A stretch of 7,088 nt of DNA, from contig JAUWNS010000121.1 of the NCBI GenBank assembly GCA_030612485.1, positions 1-7,088 of the forward strand, given 5' to 3'. Shown here piece after piece: positions 1-4,745 of the stretch; the stretch's first letter is position 1; each line of letters begins with the position of its first letter. Source of the DNA: Candidatus Bipolaricaulota bacterium. GTDB taxonomy: Bacteria > Bipolaricaulota > Bipolaricaulia > UBA7950 > UBA9294. Under the pieces are notes generated by a model. The model saw nothing but the letters and a program-made list of their open reading frames with translations. It did not search any database and was not told the origin of the DNA. Position numbers and translations under genes: made by a program.

Positions 1-43
1 GTGGCCCTTCATTCTTGGTCTTCGCCCAACCCCAGCTTAGGTA

Positions 44-117
<74 letters not shown>

Positions 118-121
118 GCTT

Positions 122-820
122 TTAGAATTCTTCCAACATCAGGTATAGCTGTTTTGCCGCTGCTTGTTCGGCTTCCTTCTTGCTGCGGCCGCGCCCGATG
201 CCGCGGTGTCCGGCTACGGCAACGGTTACTGCGAACTCCTTGAGATGGGCCTTGCCACGGGTCTTGTCTACAGAGTAGGCCGGGCGGCAGTCGAACATGC
301 GCTGCGCTGATTCTTGCAACAGGCTCTTGTAATCTCCAGTCGCCGATTGTTCGAGGAATAGCCGTTCGATCTCATCCTTCAGATAGCGGATGACAAACTT
401 TGCGGCATACGAGAAACCTCGTTCGAGGAAGATCACACCTATCAAGGCCTCGAAGGCGTTTCCCATGTTGTTCGGCCGATCACGCCCGTGGTTCGCTTCC
501 TCCCCTTTTCCCAGGCGAAGGTAGGAGTGAAGCCCGATCTTCTTTGCCTTCTCGGCAAGCATCGGCCTGCTGACCACAACCGACTTTGCCTTAGTCAGGC
601 GCCCCTCATTTGCATCGGGGTACTCCTTGAACAGGTGGCTCGTCACTGCAAGACCGATCACCGCGTCGCCTAGAAATTCGAGACGTTCGTTCGAACCACG
701 GGGATCGCTACGTTCGTTGACATAGGAGCTGTGCAGCAGAGCCATTTCCAACGCTTGGGGGTCGATCTTCAGGCGAAGCTTCTTCGCCAGTTCCTCTATT
801 GGTTTTTCCTTCATCATCAT
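122..820 (-). CDS. rnc: Ribonuclease III
   Basis: This gene encodes the 232-residue double-strand-specific endoribonuclease that processes rRNA precursors and structured mRNAs in the cytoplasm. The endonuclease domain covers about residues 6-155 and carries the signature NERLEFLGDAV at 44-54, giving acidic residues E45, E48 and D52. The second metal-binding region reads GNAFEALIG, with E124 matching E. coli E117. Position N121 aligns with E. coli D114, so one metal ligand is Asn instead of Asp. A double-stranded RNA-binding domain spans about 163-231 and ends in the typical GRGRSKKEAEQAAAKQ helix. Length is normal for the family. The first of three consecutive ATG codons (820-812) is chosen because AGAGGA (832-827) lies 6 nt upstream of it. 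The gene is divergent from the rightward operon and is followed after 4 nt by tRNA-Arg. Confidence 0.97.
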   Translation of the reverse strand: MMMKEKPIEELAKKLRLKIDPQALEMALLHSSYVNERSDPRGSNERLEFLGDAVIGLAVTSHLFKEYPDANEGRLTKAKSVVVSRPMLAEKAKKIGLHSYLRLGKGEEANHGRDRPNNMGNAFEALIGVIFLERGFSYAAKFVIRYLKDEIERLFLEQSATGDYKSLLQESAQRMFDCRPAYSVDKTRGKAHLKEFAVTVAVAGHRGIGRGRSKKEAEQAAAKQLYLMLEEF

Positions 821-825
821 AGGGT

Positions 826-890
826 GTCCTCTGGAGGACTACTTTCGAACTTTTCCCGCTGAGTTTCAAGCCGTGGACCCAGAAGTCCTC
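826..890 (-). promoter_or_regulatory. Structured rnc leader with competing pairings around the ribosome binding site
   Basis: Reading the minus strand, three short elements precede rnc: GAGGACT (890-884), AGTCCTC (840-834) and GAGGAC (831-826), the last containing most of the Shine-Dalgarno sequence. The middle element can pair perfectly over 7 bp with the first. Alternatively it can form a 5-bp GTCCT/AGGAC hairpin with a CCAG loop that buries the ribosome binding site. The two pairings exclude each other. Between elements 1 and 2 another hairpin is possible, with GAAACT facing AGTTC. E. coli rnc is known to be autoregulated through RNase III cleavage of its leader, so a regulatory role is plausible but inferred. 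If transcription starts just inside 890, element 1 would be lost and only the sequestering hairpin would remain. Confidence 0.45.
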
Positions 891-896
891 GCTCAG

Positions 897-926
897 ATTA
901 TCCACTCTTGAGAGGGCATAACGCAA
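897..926 (-). promoter_or_regulatory. Candidate promoter of rnc
   Basis: On the minus strand TTGCGT (926-921) and GATAAT (902-897) are separated by 18 nt. The -10 matches the sigma-70 consensus at five of six positions and the -35 mainly at TTG. The predicted start near 890 would give a leader of about 70 nt. A perfect palindrome overlaps the -35 from upstream, as a repressor or activator site would. Confidence 0.4.
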
Positions 927-938
927 CTCTCAGAGTTG
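924..938. promoter_or_regulatory. Perfect 15-bp palindrome at the -35 of the rnc promoter candidate
   Basis: CAACTCTCAGAGTTG has two 7-base arms that are exact reverse complements around one central base. It overlaps the first bases of the candidate -35 element of rnc and lies in a divergent spacer, a position typical of a dimeric regulator's operator. No regulator gene is visible nearby, so the function is inferred from position and symmetry only. Confidence 0.35.
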
Positions 939-993
939 TCTCATACAAGATGAGCATGGAGCAAGGGGGTGTTTCTCGTGCGAGATGAGCATG
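939..993. repeat. Two imperfect 20-nt direct repeats (period 35)
   Basis: Copies at 939-958 and 974-993 are identical at 17 of 20 positions, and all three differences are A in the first copy and G in the second. The last 11 bases, AGATGAGCATG, are identical. The second copy contains the inverted repeat TCTCG-TG-CGAGA. They lie immediately upstream of the palindrome and rnc promoter candidate. They could be tandem protein-binding sites or the product of a local duplication. A related partial duplication is nearby: TAACGCAA occurs at 919-926 and again at 1006-1013, each time next to a GAGA-rich GGCAT motif. Confidence 0.5.
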
Positions 994-1042
994 AGATGGC
1001 ATTGGTAACGCAAGCGCGTGTGTCGAATCATAGGAGGCATGA

Positions 1043-1121
1043 TCATGATGATGACAGACGCACGCGTGATGAGCGTCGACGAACTGAAAGCATCCCCCGG
1101 CTTTGAGCATCATCATCATGA
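1043..1121. repeat. 12-nt inverted repeat of ATG/CAT triplets
   Basis: TCATGATGATGA at 1043-1054 is exactly the reverse complement of TCATCATCATGA at 1110-1121, with 55 nt between the arms. The right arm is the run of four Met codons in the sulfotransferase-like remnant read on the minus strand. The left arm lies next to AGGAGG (1032-1037), which puts a well-spaced start at 1045 on the plus strand. The triplet repetition makes chance or slippage a reasonable explanation. Confidence 0.4.
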
Positions 1122-1176
1122 GAGATGTGCCGGAACGAGGCAGCCCAGACACGATCGTGATCGTATTTCATTTCAT
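1093..1176 (-). pseudogene. Remnant of a sulfotransferase-family gene (5' end only)
   Basis: On the minus strand the sequence reads N-T-I-T-I-V, then SGLPRSGTSLMMMMLKAGG. This is the classic start of bacterial sulfotransferase-family proteins, with the PAPS-binding P-loop-like motif GLPRSGTS. A strong GGGAGGAG lies just before ATG (1176-1174), but that ATG leads into ATG-AAA-TGA, so the conserved frame is closed at the third codon. The first usable start inside it is GTG at 1152. After AGG the reading frame continues to 898 as a Cys/His-rich sequence that I cannot match to the family, and the other two frames give no match either. I read this as a broken, truncated gene in the divergent spacer. 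The alternative is that the 84-residue GTG-started frame (898-1152) is a real short protein, which I consider unlikely. Confidence 0.5.
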
Positions 1177-1220
1177 AGCTCCTCCCGCCTAATATTACAC
1201 GAGAACAGCTGCGAGGACCT

Positions 1221-1258
1221 GAGAAGCAGTTGTTGCCGCTGTTTCTCCTACTTCTTTT
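1221..1258 (+). terminator. Terminator-like hairpin followed by a T-rich tract
   Basis: GAGAAGCAG (1221-1229) can pair with CTGTTTCTC (1239-1247) over 9 positions including one G-U, with a 9-nt loop, and is followed by CTACTTCTTTT. The T tract follows only on the plus strand. No convincing plus-strand gene ends here; the only open frame is the one starting at 1045, which stops at 1258-1260. The stem is not GC-rich, so this is a weak candidate. It could insulate the downstream operon from upstream transcription. Confidence 0.25.
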
Positions 1259-1298
1259 GAGGATACCGCAGTGGCGCAGGGTGGCGGATTCATTAAAC

Positions 1299-1309
1299 TG
1301 ATATACAAT
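1299..1309 (+). promoter_or_regulatory. Candidate extended -10 promoter of the yggS operon
   Basis: TGATATACAAT contains TACAAT, five of six matches to the sigma-70 -10. Read one way it has the TGn extension that can compensate for a poor -35. No good -35 lies 16-18 nt upstream. Transcription from here would give a leader of about 190 nt before yggS. Confidence 0.35.
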
Positions 1310-1340
1310 TGAGAGCGGCTAGACTTGGTATTTGGTTATG

Positions 1341-1358
1341 TCAGTCCGGGGGGACTGA
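1341..1358 (+). promoter_or_regulatory. Perfect hairpin in the yggS leader
   Basis: TCAGTCC (1341-1347) and GGACTGA (1352-1358) form a perfect 7-bp stem closed by a GGGG loop. AGGAGG follows 2 nt later (1361-1366) and GGAGG again at 1379-1383. There is no T tract, so it is not an intrinsic terminator. A leader regulatory structure is possible, but I recognise no riboswitch class. The two Shine-Dalgarno-like motifs are not followed by a sensible long reading frame. Confidence 0.4.
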
Positions 1359-1509
1359 ACAGGAGGTTAAATCGATTCGGAGGCATGTATCAGTTTTGGC
1401 TTCAACGTGTCCGGTTTGAGGGGTGCACTCCAGCGCCTTGTGATCGCAGACGAGCTCAACACTACAGTCGGAGTAATCGTCCTTCGTGCTCAGAACAAGA
1501 GGTAGATCA

Positions 1510-2169
1510 ATGATCAAAGAGAATACCAAGAGGATCCTGAGGGAGCTTCCTGCAAACGTCACGCTCGTCGCCGCAGCAAAGACACGCGCCCCGGATGAGA
1601 TCCTGCAGGTAATCGCAGCCGGAATCAGTGTGATAGGAGAGAACTACGTGCAAGAGGCACAAGAGGCGTTCGCCACTATCGGTCAGCGCGCGCGCTGGCA
1701 CTTCATCGGTCGCTTGCAGAAGAACAAGGTGAAGAAGGCCGTTGAGATCTTCGATATGATCGAGACCGTCGATTCCATAAGTCTTGCAGAGAAGATCGAT
1801 CACCATTGTAGTACGATCAAGAGAACGATGTCAGTACTGATCGAGATAAACTCCGGACGCGAGCCACAGAAGGCAGGGGTTCTCCCCGAGAACGCCGAAG
1901 AGCTGATACGAGAGATCTCCTCCCTGCAGCACCTCAACGTGCAGGGACTGATGACGATGGGACCTCGTTTTGGCGACCCGGAACAGGCACGCTCTTACTT
2001 CAGAGAGACGAAGCAGCTATTCGACCGACTGAAGATGCAGCAATTGCCGCGTGTTGAGATGAAGATCTTATCTATGGGGATGAGCAATACGTACAAGATC
2101 GCGATCGAAGAGGGAGCAACAATGGTTCGTATCGGGACAAAGATCTTTGGAGAGAGGGAGTACAAGTAA
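1510..2169 (+). CDS. yggS: YggS/PROSC-family PLP homeostasis protein
   Basis: This is a 219-residue, single-domain TIM-barrel protein of the YggS/YBL036C/PROSC family, which binds pyridoxal 5'-phosphate and buffers its cellular level without a known catalytic reaction. The PLP lysine is K24 in VAAAKTR. Other family marks are GENYVQEA (43-50), WHFIGRLQKNKVK (63-75), INSGREPQKAG (113-123), GLMTMGP (146-152) and the C-terminal phosphate-binding part SMGMSNTYKIAIEEGATMVR (188-207), followed by IGTKIFGE. The start at 1510 is preferred over the in-frame GTG at 1486 because AGAGG lies 7 nt upstream of it and the family begins close to this Met. It is the first gene of the rightward cluster, and its stop TAA shares one base with the mrp start. 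Confidence 0.95.
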   Translation: MIKENTKRILRELPANVTLVAAAKTRAPDEILQVIAAGISVIGENYVQEAQEAFATIGQRARWHFIGRLQKNKVKKAVEIFDMIETVDSISLAEKIDHHCSTIKRTMSVLIEINSGREPQKAGVLPENAEELIREISSLQHLNVQGLMTMGPRFGDPEQARSYFRETKQLFDRLKMQQLPRVEMKILSMGMSNTYKIAIEEGATMVRIGTKIFGEREYK

Positions 2170-2987
2170 TGAGCGACCAAAAAGAGCGACCGACAGTGCA
2201 CGCACAGAATCCCATGCAAGGGATTGAAAAAGCGATGGAGCGTATCACGCACCGTTTGGTCGTATTCAGTGGGAAAGGCGGCGTGGGAAAGACGACGGTG
2301 GCGGTGAATCTGGCGTACGCGTTTGCCGAAAGCGGGCTGCGCGTGGGCTTACTTGATGCCGACATCACCGGACCGAACGTCCCTCAGATGACGGGACTCA
2401 GCGGTGGTTTGGAGGCGGAAGCAGGGATGATCGTTCCCCGTGATGCGCGCGGGGTAAAGGTGGTCTCGATTGCCTCGATGGTCGAAGGAGGCACGCCGAT
2501 CATCTGGCGAGGTCCACTACGATCGAAGATAATAGACCAATTCCTCGGCGAGGCTGACTGGGGCGAGCTCGACATCCTCATCGCCGATCTTCCCCCGGGA
2601 ACAGGAGATGAGGTCTTGACGATCACTCAACATACCTCGCCGGAGATGGCGATCATCGTAACTACTCCGCAAGAGGTCGCGCTTATCGACGCACGTCGAG
2701 CGACGAATATGGCAAAGAAACTGGAGATCAAGAAGATCGGGATCGTGGAGAACATGTCCGGTCTGATCTGCCCGCACTGCGGAGGGCAGATCGATCTATT
2801 CGGTGCAGGTGGGGGCGAGGAAGAGGCGCATAAACTCGACGTGTCGTTCTTGGGCAAGATTCCGATCGATCCACAGGCACGCACCGAAGCGGACAAAGGA
2901 CGCCCTATTCTGTTAGAAAGACCTGATGCCGCGATTTCCCTTGCCTTTGCTGCGATGGCCAAGAAGATTCGGGAAATGCTGCAATGA
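2169..2987 (+). CDS. mrp: Mrp/ApbC-type Fe-S cluster carrier P-loop ATPase
   Basis: This 272-residue protein belongs to the Mrp/Nbp35/ApbC subgroup of MinD-like ATPases, which carry and transfer [4Fe-4S] clusters to apo-proteins in the cytoplasm. The deviant Walker A motif is GKGGVGKT (35-42). Switch I is DADITGPNVP (63-72). Walker B is ILIADLPPGTGDE (136-148). The cluster-binding CPHC motif (C201, C204) sits in the usual ENMSGLICPHC context, and two such Cys pairs are expected to bridge one cluster in a dimer. The N-terminal MIP18/DUF59 domain of longer bacterial Mrp proteins is absent. Only about 28 residues precede the ATPase core, as in archaeal and short bacterial forms. ATG overlaps the yggS stop (TAATG), with a GGGAG ribosome site 8 nt upstream. 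Translational coupling is likely, and a radical SAM enzyme two genes later is a plausible client. Confidence 0.95.
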   Translation: MSDQKERPTVHAQNPMQGIEKAMERITHRLVVFSGKGGVGKTTVAVNLAYAFAESGLRVGLLDADITGPNVPQMTGLSGGLEAEAGMIVPRDARGVKVVSIASMVEGGTPIIWRGPLRSKIIDQFLGEADWGELDILIADLPPGTGDEVLTITQHTSPEMAIIVTTPQEVALIDARRATNMAKKLEIKKIGIVENMSGLICPHCGGQIDLFGAGGGEEEAHKLDVSFLGKIPIDPQARTEADKGRPILLERPDAAISLAFAAMAKKIREMLQ

Positions 2988-3466
2988 AGCTAGGGATCAT
3001 CTCGGACACCCACGACAACATGCCGAAGATCGCCCGCGCGGTCGAACTGTTCAACGAGGAGAAGGTCGACCTTGTCCTCCATGCCGGCGACTTCATCTCC
3101 CCTATTACGGCAAACGAATTTACCCGCCTCGAGGCACCACTGATCGGCGTCTTTGGAAACAACGATGGGGAGAGGCTCTACCTTACCGAGCGGTTTAAAG
3201 GGATTGGAAAACTCTACCCCGATTACCATGAGTTCACGGTCGATGGGAAACATGGTGTGCTGATGCACGAACCGAAATTCATCGATGCCCTCGTTAAGAG
3301 CGGCCTCTACAACCTTGTCATCTATGGGCATACACACGAAATCGACATTCGAGAGGGCAAGACGACTGTTATAAATCCCGGCGAGGCGTGTGGCTGGCTC
3401 ACCGGCCGGGCAACCGCAGTGATCCTGAACACTGAGATCATGCAACCTCGACTCATCGATTTCTAA
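2984..3466 (+). CDS. MJ0936/YfcE-family metallophosphodiesterase
   Basis: This is a 160-residue calcineurin-like metallophosphoesterase of the small MJ0936-like group, whose members hydrolyse phosphodiester model substrates with two bound metal ions. The physiological substrate is not known. The metal-binding motifs are in order: DTH (D8, H10), HAGD (H33, D36), GNND (58-61, ligand N59 or N60), H95 in MHEP, and GHTH (H116, H118), followed by INPGE. At the fifth motif the family often has THGH; here only the first His is kept (MHEP), a substitution I believe occurs in other members. The start overlaps the mrp stop by 4 nt (ATGA), so it is translated from the same message. There is no signal peptide, so it should be cytoplasmic. 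Confidence 0.93.
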   Translation: MKLGIISDTHDNMPKIARAVELFNEEKVDLVLHAGDFISPITANEFTRLEAPLIGVFGNNDGERLYLTERFKGIGKLYPDYHEFTVDGKHGVLMHEPKFIDALVKSGLYNLVIYGHTHEIDIREGKTTVINPGEACGWLTGRATAVILNTEIMQPRLIDF

Positions 3467-3478
3467 AGGAGAGACGAG

Positions 3479-4465
3479 ATGAACATCGTTTACGGCCCTG
3501 TTCCCTCACGGCGCCTGGGCATGAGCCTAGGAGTAGACCCGATTCCTAGACTTACTTGTACCTTCGACTGTATCTACTGTCAGCTCGGCAAGAAGCGTTA
3601 CATAGTATCCGGGCCAGAAGACGTGAAGGAGCTATTCCCTGCGCCGGAGCAGATCGCAACAGCAGTGGAAGAGGCGCTTAGTAAGCGTACACATGTTGAC
3701 TACATTACCTTTTCCGGCTCCGGTGAGCCGACACTGAACCTACGGATTGCAGAGGCTGTTGCTGCCATACGCAGGTTCACCGACATCCCGATCGCCCTGA
3801 TCACGAATTCATCCCTCCTCACCCGCCCAGAGGTCCTCGATACAGCGGCTCTCTTCGACCTTGTCCTTCCCTCACTCGACGCCGGCGATCAGGAGGCGTT
3901 TCTAAGGGTCAATCGACCGGCAAGGGGTTTTGAGATCGAGGCGATTGCCAACGCGATCGGCCAGCTCGCACAAAGGGTTCCGATCTGGCTTGAGGTGATG
4001 CTCGTCGAATCAGAAAAAGAACCGATGAACACCGATCCTGACTCGACAGGCCATCTTATCGAGAAGATCAGACTCATTCGCCCGCACGAGGTAAACCTGA
4101 ACACCTGCGTCCGTCCACCGGAAGAACAGGTCGACCCCGTCTCCGAGGAGAAGCTCAATGAGATTCGCGAACGGATGGAGAGTGAGCTTCCCGAGGTTCC
4201 GATCATCATCGTGCCCAAACGGACCCGCTCGCGGTCGAAGCTCCTGCACGAGAAAGAGATCGCAAGAGAGATCCTACGGCTTCTAGCAGTACGCCCGTGC
4301 ACCCCAACCGACCTATCCGATTCATTGGGGATCAATCCCGCAGAGGTGGGCAAGTATCTAGCGCGCCTCGCCGAGGAGAAGGGAATCGACCGCCGCGTAC
4401 AGAACGGACGAATGTACTATACCGCGGAGAGCGCTGAGGAATTGAGAGATCGGAAGATTGAATGA
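3479..4465 (+). CDS. Radical SAM protein (COG0731-like) with C-terminal winged helix
   Basis: This 328-residue protein opens with YGPVPSRRLGMSLGVDPIPR and the canonical radical SAM cluster motif CTFDCIYC (C27, C31, C34). The SAM-contacting motif SGSGEPT follows at 79-85 and ITNSSLL at 108-114. This N-terminal region matches the bacterial COG0731 Fe-S oxidoreductases, distant relatives of the wyosine-forming TYW1. The substrate of this bacterial branch is unknown to me. Residues about 258-315 form a separate winged helix-turn-helix-like domain (EILRLLAVRPCTPTDLSDSL, then GINPAEVGKYLARL) with a charged tail. The start has AGGAG 7 nt upstream, and the 12-nt gap after the phosphodiesterase places it in the same operon. 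Dependence on a [4Fe-4S] cluster fits the presence of mrp in that operon. Confidence 0.9.
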   Translation: MNIVYGPVPSRRLGMSLGVDPIPRLTCTFDCIYCQLGKKRYIVSGPEDVKELFPAPEQIATAVEEALSKRTHVDYITFSGSGEPTLNLRIAEAVAAIRRFTDIPIALITNSSLLTRPEVLDTAALFDLVLPSLDAGDQEAFLRVNRPARGFEIEAIANAIGQLAQRVPIWLEVMLVESEKEPMNTDPDSTGHLIEKIRLIRPHEVNLNTCVRPPEEQVDPVSEEKLNEIRERMESELPEVPIIIVPKRTRSRSKLLHEKEIAREILRLLAVRPCTPTDLSDSLGINPAEVGKYLARLAEEKGIDRRVQNGRMYYTAESAEELRDRKIE

Positions 4466-4502
4466 TCGGGAGGCCGTATAATTTATAGATTGAATCATCG
4501 GG
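4455..4502 (+). repeat. Imperfect 16-nt direct repeat flanking a TATAAT
   Basis: AGATTGAATGATCGGG (4455-4470) recurs as AGATTGAATCATCGGG (4487-4502), 15 of 16 identical with a period of 32 nt. The first copy contains the last codons and stop of the radical SAM gene, so the second looks like a short duplication of its 3' end. A perfect TATAAT (4477-4482) lies between them, but no matching -35 stands at a suitable distance. Confidence 0.45.
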
Positions 4503-4607
4503 GGATTAAGAGATTTAGAAGCTAAGATTTAATCAATCACTCACTCAACCCTAGTGCTTGGTTGTCCACTGTTTCATCCACGTACCAGTCTGTCCCCGCC
4601 GCGATCA

Positions 4608-4627
4608 GGGCCGCAGAATTCCGGCCC
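4608..4627 (+). other. GC-rich hairpin upstream of gatE
   Basis: GGGCCG (4608-4613) and CGGCCC (4622-4627) form a perfect 6-bp stem with an 8-nt loop. No T tract follows, so it is not a standard intrinsic terminator. It lies just before the candidate gatE promoter. Confidence 0.3.
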
Positions 4628-4630
4628 GGC

Positions 4631-4659
4631 TTGCGCACATTGCACCGGGGATCTATCCT
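4631..4659 (+). promoter_or_regulatory. Weak candidate promoter of gatED
   Basis: TTGCGC (4631-4636) and TATCCT (4654-4659) are spaced by exactly 17 nt. Only TTG and TAT..T match the sigma-70 consensus, so it is supported mainly by spacing and by its position about 90 nt upstream of the gatE ATG. Confidence 0.22.
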
Positions 4660-4745
4660 TTCCCAAAGTAAAATGACCCTGTGAGAGACTCGCTTGCGGC
4701 CCGGCGCACCTTCTCTTGCGAAAAGGCGGGAATACCCAACCGATC

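Larger units (their letters stand above)
4466..4745 (+). other. Non-coding gap between the radical SAM gene and gatE
   Basis: No reading frame here looks like a protein. The left part is AT-richer than the flanks and contains the direct repeat and a weak CAACC/GGTTG hairpin (4546-4564). The right part is GC-rich, with the 4608-4627 hairpin. CGGCCCGGC occurs twice (4622-4630, 4697-4705). The gap probably separates two transcription units, but I see no clear intrinsic terminator for the upstream operon. Confidence 0.5.

Noticed and set aside
1..43. Possible terminator or second tRNA downstream of tRNA-Arg
   Set aside because: No hairpin with a T tract and no cloverleaf element can be formed in these bases.
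708..926. Minus-strand frame overlapping the rnc leader and 5' end
   Set aside because: Out of frame with rnc, no family resemblance, and its start lies in the candidate promoter.
1108..1120. CAT triplet run as a microsatellite or CRISPR-like repeat
   Set aside because: Only four triplets, explained by the Met run of the sulfotransferase-like motif; no array structure is present anywhere in the window.
3889..4353. Minus-strand open frame inside the radical SAM gene
   Set aside because: Ser/Arg-rich antisense shadow of a conserved gene with codon-phase GC bias.
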